Shown: piece by piece, positions 23,536 through 31,233 of the stretch
Layout: each line of letters opens with the position of its first letter
How positions within the stretch are numbered: position 1 is the stretch's first letter
Assembly: GCA_019119645.1 (NCBI GenBank)
Contig: DWWR01000008.1
Coordinates: 1 to 46,866 of the forward strand
DNA: 46,866 bases
Reading direction: 5' to 3'
From: Anaerobutyricum faecale
GTDB taxonomy: Bacteria; Bacillota; Clostridia; Lachnospirales; Lachnospiraceae
The notes under the pieces: model-generated
The model's input: the letters and a program-made list of their open reading frames with translations, nothing else
Database searches by the model: none
Told to the model about the DNA's origin: nothing
Made by a program: the position numbers and the translations under genes

Positions 23536-23808
23536 ATGAGACAATGCATGGATGCGAAGAATCTTCATCAGCGTCTGAGCCGGATCAGAGGACAGATCAA
23601 TGCCATCGATAAAATGGTGGACGAAGATGTACCTTGTGAAGACATTCTGATTCAGGTGAATGCAGCGAAATCCGCTCTGCATAAAGTGGGGCAGATTATT
23701 CTGGAAGGGCATTTGAATCATTGTGTGAGAGACGGGATTGAACATGGGGACGCCGATAAGACCATTGCGGATTTCGCCAGAGCAGTAGAATATTTTTCCA
23801 GATTATAG
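23536..23808 (+). CDS. CsoR/RcnR-family metal-sensing repressor
   Basis: A 90-residue all-helical protein of the CsoR (DUF156) family. RLSRIRGQINAIDKMV is the conserved first helix; Cys34, His59 and Cys63 (PCEDIL, GHLNHC) are the CsoR-type Cu(I) or persulfide ligands. Such repressors leave DNA upon metal or sulfane-sulfur binding. No copper exporter is adjacent; the neighbours are Fe-S genes, so sulfur sensing is a possible role. ATG at 23536 follows GGAGGGAGA; the longer frame from 23467 has no ribosome site. Confidence 0.9.
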   Translation: MRQCMDAKNLHQRLSRIRGQINAIDKMVDEDVPCEDILIQVNAAKSALHKVGQIILEGHLNHCVRDGIEHGDADKTIADFARAVEYFSRL

Positions 23809-23826
23809 CAGGCGGGAGGAAACAAA

Positions 23827-24033
23827 ATGAGTGCATACGAACAGGATATAAAAAGGTACGAGACAAAGATACGCGCCTGCGCCACCATGACGGAACTGCT
23901 GGTGGCAATGTCCTCCTGGCAGAGCTTTGCAGATTCCCACGGGCTGTCTGAGGAAGAAAAAGCGACGGTGGACAAGGCATATATGGAAGCAGAAGCGAAG
24001 CTGATCACCCAGGTGAAACCTACTCTGTGGTAA
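23827..24033 (+). CDS. Small helical protein of unknown function
   Basis: A 68-residue protein, 18 bp after the CsoR gene and so probably in its operon. It is mostly charged helix (YEQDIKRYETKIRACATMTE, then SEEEKATVDKAYMEAEAKL). No known motif; one cysteine. GGCGGGAGGA precedes ATG. Confidence 0.7.
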   Translation: MSAYEQDIKRYETKIRACATMTELLVAMSSWQSFADSHGLSEEEKATVDKAYMEAEAKLITQVKPTLW

Positions 24034-24068
24034 ACGCGGAAGAAAGTACAAAAGATCATACAGCAAAT

Positions 24069-24164
24069 AAAAGGGCTGCTGCAAAATTGCCTGCAGTGCG
24101 AAATATAATGTGTTTAGAAGGGATACGTTTTATTTCGTGAAGGCGATATTTTGCGGCAGCCTTT
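24069..24164. repeat. Long palindromic element between convergent genes
   Basis: Outer arms (24069-24090 and 24143-24164) share AAAGG-CTGC-GCAAAAT and its complement with one bulge and a few wobbles; an inner pair CGAAATA (24099-24105) with TATTTCG (24131-24137) extends the fold. It could be a bidirectional terminator for the CsoR operon and the minus-strand gene at 24252, or a copy of a dispersed repeat. Confidence 0.55.
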
Positions 24165-24251
24165 CTCATTTCACAGGAAGTTCCGCCGGAATTCCCGTGA
24201 AACAAAAAGCTTTTTGTGAAAGATTCTCGTTTGCATGTGGCAAAGGGAAAC

Positions 24252-25163
24252 TTATTCTGTGATTTCTCCGGAAATAATCCACGGAGCCGGCTTGGCCTCG
24301 AAAACATTTTTCCGGTTCAGTTTGGACATAGATATCTGGATCACTTCGCTGCGGGAAATGTGATACTTCTCAAAAATACGAAGAATAGAAGAGAGAATAT
24401 CAAGTTCCAGTGTGTAAACCACAAACTTCATCTGTGGATTGATTTTCAGAAGGTTCTGCACCTCTTCTTCGAAACGTTCTGTGGCGACGATAAAAGCGAG
24501 AGACGGAACCGGGAGATTCCGCATGGAGGAACGGCTGGTATCTTCCACGATGATAATGTTCGTCAGACCAAATTTATTGATATTTTCTTCCAGAGAATAC
24601 CGGTCATGTTTGTTGTATTCCACGGCGATGATCTGTCCGTCGCTGGCAATCATGGCGGATTCCACAGCGATGCTCTCGCCGCTGATGATGCAGATGGTAT
24701 CCTGATCATCCAGATGCAGTTTGTTGACAATAATGGAACGGATCTCACTGGCTACGTAGCGCACGGAACCCTGGGTGAAATTGTCGTTCTGCATGCCGAT
24801 ACGGTAGGAACTTCTGGAGTTCGGATTGAAGATCAACATGACAGATGGCCCGGTGATTTCTGTGTTGATCATCTCAGATAATTTGCAGATATTGACGCTG
24901 CCTTCCGGATTAAGGCCGGTTTTAAACCAGATATCACAGTCCCCGAGGCCATAATCCCACAGATTGAAGAAAAAGTTTGGATCGCCGGCGTCGGCGAAGA
25001 CCAGAACTCTTTTGTGGGTTTCGATGGTTGGGATCAGGTTCTTTTGTTTCTTACTGATATCAATTAATTTGATCTTTTCGATGTCAAGGCCGGCTTTTTT
25101 GGAAAAGTATTCAAGCCAGGCAAGAATCTGTGTATTTGTGAAGGAAGATTTGTTATTAAGCAT
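24252..25163 (-). CDS. Divergent CbiE/CbiT-like (precorrin methyltransferase-related) protein
   Basis: A 303-residue protein. The first half (RVLVFADAGDPNFFFNLWDY, then GLGDCDIWFKTGLNPEGSVN) lines up with the C-terminal half of CbiE; the second half (IISGESIAVESAMIASDGQI, then IAVEYNKHDRYSLEENINKF) lines up with CbiT of cobalamin synthesis. In CbiT the SAM loop reads D-x-G-x-G-x-G; here it is I-I-S-G-E-S, so classical SAM binding looks lost. CbiE also lacks its N-terminal half. It therefore seems a repurposed, perhaps regulatory, relative rather than a working methyltransferase. It is divergent from an Rrf2 regulator, and no other cobalamin gene is in the window. Assignment rests on motif reading only. 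Confidence 0.6.
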   Translation of the reverse strand: MLNNKSSFTNTQILAWLEYFSKKAGLDIEKIKLIDISKKQKNLIPTIETHKRVLVFADAGDPNFFFNLWDYGLGDCDIWFKTGLNPEGSVNICKLSEMINTEITGPSVMLIFNPNSRSSYRIGMQNDNFTQGSVRYVASEIRSIIVNKLHLDDQDTICIISGESIAVESAMIASDGQIIAVEYNKHDRYSLEENINKFGLTNIIIVEDTSRSSMRNLPVPSLAFIVATERFEEEVQNLLKINPQMKFVVYTLELDILSSILRIFEKYHISRSEVIQISMSKLNRKNVFEAKPAPWIISGEITE

Positions 25164-25239
25164 GGGAAGACCTCCTTTGATATAATTATATTTATTTTAG
25201 TACAATAGATGAAAAAAGGCAAGAAATGAATAGATTTCC

Positions 25240-25268
25240 TTGTAAAATTGCCACAAAAGTTGTAGAAT
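25240..25268 (+). promoter_or_regulatory. Promoter of the Rrf2 regulator
   Basis: TTGTAA (25240-25245), a 17-bp spacer and TAGAAT (25263-25268) lie 33 bp before the GTG start. Confidence 0.65.
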
Positions 25269-25300
25269 CTAAAAGATGAAATAAGAAGGGAAGATGAAGG

Positions 25301-25741
25301 GTGAAAATATCGACAAAAGGACGATATGCATTGCGTCTGATGCTGGACATTGCATTAAATGAGAAAGAAGGTGAGCCGGTCCGCATTAAGGACATTGCGC
25401 GCAGGCAGGAATTGTCCTGCAAGTATCTGGAACAAATTATTTCCGCACTGCACAAGGCGGGATATGTCCGCAGTATACGCGGGCCTCAGGGAGGATATCT
25501 TTTGACCAGAACGCCGTCTCAGTACACGGCGGGAATGATCCTGCGTCTGACCGAGGGAAGCCTTGCGCCGGTATCCTGTCTGGAAGGGGAAGAGAATACC
25601 TGTGCCAGACTCAATGAGTGCGCGACGGTTGTCCTCTGGCAGAAGCTCAACGACGCCATCAGCAGTGTGGTGGACACGGTGACCCTTCAGGATCTGATAG
25701 AGTGGCACTGCGACAGAAGTGGAAATAATTACGTGATTTAA
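25301..25741 (+). CDS. Rrf2-family regulator with three cluster-type cysteines
   Basis: A 146-residue winged-helix protein opening with MKISTKGRYALRLMLDIA, the canonical Rrf2 start, here from GTG at 25301. The helix-turn-helix lies at KDIARRQELSCKYLEQIISA and the wing at RGPQGGYLL. Three cysteines, at about 92, 100 and 106 (SCLEGEENTC, NECATV), match the IscR/NsrR/RsrR Fe-S ligand spacing. It probably senses cluster supply or redox state. Its neighbours, sufCB and the Fe-S hydrogenase, would be natural targets. Confidence 0.92.
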   Translation: MKISTKGRYALRLMLDIALNEKEGEPVRIKDIARRQELSCKYLEQIISALHKAGYVRSIRGPQGGYLLTRTPSQYTAGMILRLTEGSLAPVSCLEGEENTCARLNECATVVLWQKLNDAISSVVDTVTLQDLIEWHCDRSGNNYVI

Positions 25742-25754
25742 AGAGAGCAGAATA

Positions 25755-26711
25755 ATGATTGGACAGTATTCCTTATATGAGTGGCTGATATTTTTTTATA
25801 TTTACAGCTTTTTTGGCTGGATTTTTGAATCTGCCTACGTATCATTCAAAGAAAAAAAATGGGTAAACCGCGGTTTTCTGATGGGACCTTTCCTGCCTAT
25901 TTACGGCGGAGGTGCCGTGATGATGCTGTTTGTGTCGGAACCGTTCCGGTCGAATCTGATTCTGACCTATTTTGCGGGGGCAGTGGGAGCTACCCTCCTG
26001 GAACTGGCGACCGGTGTGGTCATGGAGAGCATTTTTAAGATCAAATACTGGGACTATTCTGCCCGGCGTTTCAATTACAGGGGATATATCTGCCTGGCAT
26101 CCACTATTTTGTGGGGCTGTTTTACAGTGCTGATGAATGAGCTTATCCATCCGGCTGTTCTTTCTTTTCTGGAAATGGTGCCTGCGCTGCCGCTGCACAT
26201 TGTCTCCGGCGTTATCTCTGCCTTTTTTGTGCTGGATGTCGTGGACTCTGTAAAAGAGGCGCTGGACCTGCGGAATATGCTGGAAAAGATGGAGAATCTC
26301 TGGGAAGAAGTGCTGCGTCTCAGAAAACGTGCCGATGTGGTGATTGCCTGTCTGGATGACAGCTGGCGGGATTTTGTGGAAAATAATCCTGCAGCAGATA
26401 AGGCCGGAGAGATTTACAAAGGCCTTGAACTTCGATATAATAAACTGAAGCAGAGCGTTATGGAGATAGATATTCTCACGGATGCCCAGAAGGAAGAGAT
26501 GGGTGAATTGAAGGAGCGTCTGAATATGATCCTCGAACAGCTGGAAAAGCTCCGGAAAGGAAAAACGCAGATGCACAGACGTCGAAGAAAGCGCCTGAGA
26601 ATCCGGATTCTCGGCAATCCGACCATGACCTCCGCACGCTACCGTTTTTCTTTGGAAGCCCTGAAAGAAAGGATAAAAGAATCCCGGGAAGAGGAATCCA
26701 AAGGAGAATAA
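25755..26711 (+). CDS. CmpB-like putative ABC-transporter permease (membrane protein)
   Basis: A 318-residue protein. Five or so membrane helices occupy residues 1-160 (LIFFYIYSFFGWIFESAY, GFLMGPFLPIYGGGAVMMLF, ELATGVVMESIF, WDYSARRFNYRGYICLAS), a pattern typical of the CmpB family. Residues 180-318 are a long charged coiled coil rich in R and K (MHRRRRKRLRIRI). The family is annotated as a putative transporter permease, but no function is proven. It lies 13 bp after the Rrf2 gene and may be co-transcribed. Confidence 0.82.
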   Translation: MIGQYSLYEWLIFFYIYSFFGWIFESAYVSFKEKKWVNRGFLMGPFLPIYGGGAVMMLFVSEPFRSNLILTYFAGAVGATLLELATGVVMESIFKIKYWDYSARRFNYRGYICLASTILWGCFTVLMNELIHPAVLSFLEMVPALPLHIVSGVISAFFVLDVVDSVKEALDLRNMLEKMENLWEEVLRLRKRADVVIACLDDSWRDFVENNPAADKAGEIYKGLELRYNKLKQSVMEIDILTDAQKEEMGELKERLNMILEQLEKLRKGKTQMHRRRRKRLRIRILGNPTMTSARYRFSLEALKERIKESREEESKGE

Positions 26712-26765
26712 GCACGGCAGTATATTTTTCAACATATAATTTTTTCAAGAAAGGACTATACTATA

Positions 26766-27179
26766 ATGAATTTAGACTTAAAAGGAATTAGAATCGTCAA
26801 ATGTGAGTTTCGCAACGAGATGGGACCAAATACAAAACTGAACCTTCAGGTGAATGTCAACAATCAGATCAAGCTTCCGAAAGAATTGAAAGCGGACTCT
26901 GTGGGAACGGTCATCAGCAAGGTGATGGTCGGCTCTCCGCTGCATCCGCTGTATCTGTATCTGGAACAGGTGAGCACTTATGCGGATAAAGATGAACCGA
27001 AAGGGGAAGTGCCGGATATGGAAAGCATGATGAGTCTTTATAAGACCATCTGTGTACCGATGGCCATGAAAGAGCTGGAGGAAACCATCAAAAAAATCTG
27101 CGCGGTGTATCATATCCCTGAGATTAAGATTCAGAAGAACGATAATGCGGATAAAAACCGTCGTGGTTATCTCAACTAA
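26766..27179 (+). CDS. Unknown protein, possibly SecB-fold
   Basis: A 137-residue soluble protein I do not recognise with confidence. Beta-rich N-terminus (IRIVKCEFRNEM, KLNLQVNVNNQIKLP) and a C-terminal helix (VPMAMKELEETIKKICAVYH) have the outline of SecB-type chaperones, but no diagnostic motif is visible. It has AAAGGAC before ATG and follows the CmpB-like gene by 54 bp. Confidence 0.6.
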   Translation: MNLDLKGIRIVKCEFRNEMGPNTKLNLQVNVNNQIKLPKELKADSVGTVISKVMVGSPLHPLYLYLEQVSTYADKDEPKGEVPDMESMMSLYKTICVPMAMKELEETIKKICAVYHIPEIKIQKNDNADKNRRGYLN

Positions 27180-27336
27180 ACCGGAGAGGATGCAAATCTC
27201 TTCCGGGCGTGGGTAAACTTACGGAATTATTAAGAACAGCATGAAGTTATTAAGATAGTATGAACTTGCCGAAAAAGAATTGACGAACGATGGAAGATGC
27301 GGTACTGTTTATCATAAATAATTTATCAATAAGCGG

Positions 27337-27373
27337 TGTGTGCAGGCATTTTCTCAGGAGGTGCCTGCACACA
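27337..27373 (+). promoter_or_regulatory. Leader hairpin with an AGGAGG loop
   Basis: A perfect 12-bp stem, TGTGTGCAGGCA (27337-27348) with TGCCTGCACACA (27362-27373), closes a 13-base loop containing AGGAGG. No T tract follows. It lies in the leader of the PAP2 gene starting at 27416; it may be a regulatory hairpin or a non-canonical terminator. Confidence 0.5.
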
Positions 27374-27415
27374 TCGTGAACGAGTCAGCACAGTATAACC
27401 CGGAAGGTGATTTTT

Positions 27416-28093
27416 ATGAGAGACAAATTAAATCAGAATAAACATGTTTTATTGTTGTTGTATTTTCCTTTTTATCTGGCGGTTTTTCGCTATCTTGAAA
27501 ACATAAGGCCCGAGCATCTGCATATCATCAGTTCTCCGCTGGATCAGCATATTCCATTTATACCAGTTTTTATCATTCCGTATCTGTTCTGGTTTGTGTA
27601 CATCGCCGGACCGGGATTGTATTTCCTTTTTTGTGAGAAAGAAGAATTCTGCCGTCTGATGTATTTCGGTATGATAGGGATGACCGTATTTTTGCTGGTT
27701 TCCTGGATTTATCCCAACGGTCTCGACATCCGGCCGGACAGCTTTGCGGACAATAACATATTTACACAGCTGACCAGATTTGTTTACAGTGTGGATACTT
27801 CCACCAACGTACTTCCGAGTATTCATGTGTATAATTCTGTCGGTATCTATCTGGCAGTCAGGGACAGTGAGAATCTTGCCGGCAAAAAAGGAATACGATA
27901 TGCTTCTTTGATTACGACCGTGCTGATCATTCTGTCTACCATGTTCGTAAAGCAGCATTCTGTCGTGGATGTTTTCACAGGCCTGATGCTTTCGTATGTG
28001 GCTTATGAGCTGGTGTACGGCGGCCGTGCGGTGCAGATCTGGAGCAGTATCAATATGGTGAAATACCGTAAAAAAGAAGAGCTGAAGTCATGA
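27416..28093 (+). CDS. PAP2-superfamily membrane phosphatase
   Basis: A 225-residue protein with about six membrane helices. The PAP2 motifs are TSTNVLPSIHVYNSV (with the PSxH-like catalytic block) and VKQHSVVDVFTG (the H-x-x-x-D block). Such enzymes dephosphorylate membrane lipid phosphates or undecaprenyl pyrophosphate; the exact substrate is not evident. I start at ATG 27416 with GGAAGGTGA upstream. Confidence 0.82.
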   Translation: MRDKLNQNKHVLLLLYFPFYLAVFRYLENIRPEHLHIISSPLDQHIPFIPVFIIPYLFWFVYIAGPGLYFLFCEKEEFCRLMYFGMIGMTVFLLVSWIYPNGLDIRPDSFADNNIFTQLTRFVYSVDTSTNVLPSIHVYNSVGIYLAVRDSENLAGKKGIRYASLITTVLIILSTMFVKQHSVVDVFTGLMLSYVAYELVYGGRAVQIWSSINMVKYRKKEELKS

Positions 28094-28168
28094 CAGAGAG
28101 CAGGCCAGACGACCGCTGCGGCAAAGAAGAACTGAGAGAAATAACTGCTTGGAAAAGGAGCGGACATC

Positions 28169-28699
28169 ATGAGGAAGATAATGTTTGTGGGGCGGAGCGA
28201 GTCAGGAAAGACCACACTCACACAGGCAATGAAGGGAAAGAAAATCATTTATCATAAGACGCAGTACGTCAATCACTATGATGTGATCATAGACACACCG
28301 GGAGAATATGCGGAAACCAAAAGACTCGGCGGTTCTCTGGCGGTATATGGAGCAGAATCCGATGTGATCGGGCTTCTCATAAGCGCCACGGAGCCGTTTT
28401 CGCTGTATCCGCCCAACTGTACCTCCCAGAGCAACCGTGAGGTGGTGGGCATTGTGACCAAATGCGATCACTGGGCAGGAGACCCGGAGCAGGCTGCAGA
28501 GTGGCTGCGCCTGGCAGGCTGCAAAAAGATTTTTTACACCAGCGCCTTTACCGGCGAGGGCATTGCGGATATCATTTCTTATCTGAAAGAGGAACACGAG
28601 ATTCTCCCGTGGGAGACCGTAAAGGCTCAGTACGATAAGCTGGATTACGGCAGCGGCGCTTCCGATGATGACATGAACATTAACGGTGTGGTGGTGTGA
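28169..28699 (+). CDS. EutP/PduV-family GTPase
   Basis: A 176-residue small P-loop protein: GRSESGKTTL (Walker A), VIIDTPGEYAE (switch), VTKCDHW (in place of NKxD) and TSAFTGEG. EutP/PduV proteins accompany ethanolamine or propanediol microcompartment operons; EutP has been linked to acetate kinase activity in some bacteria. Here no eut or pdu gene is adjacent, so it is isolated. AAAGGAGCGG lies before ATG. It ends at a strong terminator. Confidence 0.88.
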   Translation: MRKIMFVGRSESGKTTLTQAMKGKKIIYHKTQYVNHYDVIIDTPGEYAETKRLGGSLAVYGAESDVIGLLISATEPFSLYPPNCTSQSNREVVGIVTKCDHWAGDPEQAAEWLRLAGCKKIFYTSAFTGEGIADIISYLKEEHEILPWETVKAQYDKLDYGSGASDDDMNINGVVV

Positions 28700-28737
28700 T
28701 TTTTATAACTGAATTACAGATGGATGACATGTGAAAG

Positions 28738-28796
28738 GAATTCCGAGACCTCCATTTTAGAAGAAAATCTGAAATGCGGATCGGGATTCTTTTTTA
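28738..28796 (+). terminator. Terminator after the EutP-like gene
   Basis: Outer stem GAATTCCGA (28738-28746) with TCGGGATTC (28781-28789) and inner stem CATTTTAGA with TCTGAAATG form one extended hairpin, followed by TTTTTTATT. Confidence 0.85.
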
Positions 28797-28952
28797 TTAT
28801 TACTTTCTGTGTGGATAGATAATAAATATTTAATGCTGAAAATATTATAAAAATACACATAATAATGCTGAGTTACAGCAAAATAGTTTTGTTTTGGTTT
28901 GTCGACATGTTTGATAAAATAATTCTTAGAAGGTTTTGCAGGAGGGAGAAAA

Positions 28953-29696
28953 ATGAATGTATTGATTGTGGATGATGAGAAACGAGAGGTTTTAACGATC
29001 CAAAAGTTACTGAACGAGATTCCTGTAAATATTGAAAGAATATATGAAGCTTTTAATATACAGGAAGCATCGGAGATTATAAAGAAATATTCGATTTCTA
29101 TTATGTTTTGTGATGTGGAAATGCCAGGAGGAACTGGCTTGGAACTTACAAAGTATATAAGAAATTTTGATGAGGAGATACAAGTAATTTATCTGACGGG
29201 CCATGCGGATTTTGCTTATGTGAGAACGGCGCTACGTTTGGGAGCAGTTGATTATCTGTTGAAACCGGTAACAAAGATTGCATTGGAAGAAGCGCTGCGC
29301 AAAGCGTTGAAAAGAATGCCAGAAGAAGAGAAGATGGAGCAACATATGGATGCCAGGACAATTGTTAATGAGGTTCGTCAGTTTATCCAGCAAAATTGTG
29401 ATCATGTGATCAATCGAGTGGAAATTGCAGAAAAATATTATATACATCCTGATTATCTGTCTCATATTTTTAAAAATGAAACAGGGGTATCTTTGTCTGA
29501 CTATACGATTCAGGTGAGAATGAATAAAGCCAAGAAGATGCTGGCGCAGACGAATTTTCCGGTTTTTCAGGTGGCAAATTCCTGTGGCTATGCCAATACC
29601 GCCTTTTTCGCGAAACATTTCCGGCGGATTACGGGAATGTCGCCAAAAGAGTATAGGAACAGTCTTAAGCAGGAAAAGGAAGATGAGGATGAATAA
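28953..29696 (+). CDS. YesN-type response regulator (AraC output)
   Basis: A 247-residue response regulator. The receiver domain shows LIVDDEKRE, phosphoacceptor Asp in MFCDVEMPGGTG (about residue 54), LTGHADF and DYLLKPV. The C-terminal 100 residues are an AraC helix-turn-helix (AEKYYIHPDYLSHIFKNETG, AKKMLAQTNFPVFQVANSCG, YANTAFFAKHFRRITGMSPK). It works with the YesM kinase whose gene overlaps its stop. Such systems control sugar or glycan uptake genes. The DNA here is AT-richer than the housekeeping genes. Confidence 0.95.
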   Translation: MNVLIVDDEKREVLTIQKLLNEIPVNIERIYEAFNIQEASEIIKKYSISIMFCDVEMPGGTGLELTKYIRNFDEEIQVIYLTGHADFAYVRTALRLGAVDYLLKPVTKIALEEALRKALKRMPEEEKMEQHMDARTIVNEVRQFIQQNCDHVINRVEIAEKYYIHPDYLSHIFKNETGVSLSDYTIQVRMNKAKKMLAQTNFPVFQVANSCGYANTAFFAKHFRRITGMSPKEYRNSLKQEKEDEDE

Positions 29697-31233
29697 GCTG
29701 AGAAAGCGTCTCTTTATGGTCATCGGAAGTCTGGTACTTGCGGCCATTGTTATCAGCGTATGTTTCAATGTGTCTATGATCAATGCGCAGAAAAAGATTA
29801 AAGAACAGACGTATCAGAATTCGATGCGTGTGTATATGCAGTCTATGGAGGACTCCATGGCAGATATAGAAAATATGCTCGCTATTGAGAGTACAGCGGA
29901 TGCTGATTTGAAAATAATACTTAAATCTTCTGATTCTCTGGAACAGTATTTGGCTCTTGTTCGCAAAAAAACACAGATGGAAACAGAGATTAAAAAGTAT
30001 CAGATGCTGGACGGATTGTTTCTTTATGATAGCAGAAAAAATCTGTTCATAGGAACAAAAGGAACATTTGCAGCGGAAGAAGACCACACAATAATCAAAC
30101 AAAATACAAAGGGTATTATTCATAATTTTCAGACCAGAGAAAATGGTAATGAGTGGATACCTGTCAGACTGAGAAATCAATATTATCTGTTTCGAATACT
30201 GGAAGTAAAAGGAATTTATTTTTGTGCATGGATTATGCCAGAACATCTGATGCTTGATTTTGAAAATGAAAAGGAACAATATTTTCTCTGTGATCAAGAT
30301 GGAAATGTTCTAAATCGGCAGGAAAATGTTCTGTATAAAGATATCTGTGAGATGAAGGAGAAAAAAGAAAAGGCAAATCATGTGGTGTTGTCTTCGGAAC
30401 CGGGGAAAAAGTTTACATTATATATGGTAAAAAAAGACACGTTTTTTTCAGAATTTGAAAAAAACGTGATAGCCCAGGTGCTCATTATTTTCATGTTGGG
30501 AGGTTTATCGTTTCTGGCAGTCTGGTCTTTTACAAGAGAAATGTTTCTGGAACCGTTACATTCTATGTTTTTTCGAAAAGAGCTGGAGAAAAAGCAGGCG
30601 GAACTTCAATTTCTTCAGGTGCAGAACAATCCTCATTTTTTGAATAATTGTCTGAGTTTGATTCGAAGTCTGATGATGTTTCATCAATATGATGAAGCAG
30701 AAAAAGCGCTTTTTCTTCTGAGTGATTACAGTAGAAGAACCTTGCATTCCAATGCACTGATTACAGTGAGAGAGGAAGTGGCCCATATAGATGATTATTA
30801 TAAATTACAGAAGATGCGTCTGGACAGGGAAATTCGTCTGGAGGTATTTATGGAGGACGGTATGGAAAATGAAAAAATGCCATTTATGATTCTATATACT
30901 TTTGTGGAAAATTCCATCAAACATGCGAATGTGGAAGGAAAAACGGCAGTGATTGTGGATGGTGAATATCTTCCCACAGAAAAAGGCGCACGCGGTAAAA
31001 TGCAGTTTCAGATCATGGATAATGGAAGCGGTTTTAAAGATGATGTGCTGGAACAGATTGGAAAAGGGCAGTCTGTCATTGATCGGGCGGGAATGGAACA
31101 CATAGGAATCAGTAACGTGGTGAAACGCCTTCGGCTTATATACGGAGAAGAGTTTCAGATATATTTTTCCAACGAAGAAGGCGCTGTAGTGACAATCATC
31201 CTTCCGGTTAAGGGAGAGGAGGAAGGTGCTTGA
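29689..31233 (+). CDS. YesM-type sensor histidine kinase
   Basis: A roughly 514-residue membrane kinase. The first membrane helix is FMVIGSLVLAAIVISVCFNV, the extracellular region spans about residues 35-265, and a second helix (LIIFMLGGLSFLAVWSF) follows. The catalytic part has QVQNNPHFLNNCLSLIRS with the phosphorylated histidine, and ATP-site motifs VENSIKHA and MDNGSGFKDDV. I start at ATG 29689 (GGAAG six bases upstream), overlapping the regulator stop; ATG 29683 would add two residues. The next gene's TTG overlaps its TGA, so kinase and binding protein are translationally coupled. Confidence 0.93.
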   Translation: MNKLRKRLFMVIGSLVLAAIVISVCFNVSMINAQKKIKEQTYQNSMRVYMQSMEDSMADIENMLAIESTADADLKIILKSSDSLEQYLALVRKKTQMETEIKKYQMLDGLFLYDSRKNLFIGTKGTFAAEEDHTIIKQNTKGIIHNFQTRENGNEWIPVRLRNQYYLFRILEVKGIYFCAWIMPEHLMLDFENEKEQYFLCDQDGNVLNRQENVLYKDICEMKEKKEKANHVVLSSEPGKKFTLYMVKKDTFFSEFEKNVIAQVLIIFMLGGLSFLAVWSFTREMFLEPLHSMFFRKELEKKQAELQFLQVQNNPHFLNNCLSLIRSLMMFHQYDEAEKALFLLSDYSRRTLHSNALITVREEVAHIDDYYKLQKMRLDREIRLEVFMEDGMENEKMPFMILYTFVENSIKHANVEGKTAVIVDGEYLPTEKGARGKMQFQIMDNGSGFKDDVLEQIGKGQSVIDRAGMEHIGISNVVKRLRLIYGEEFQIYFSNEEGAVVTIILPVKGEEEGA

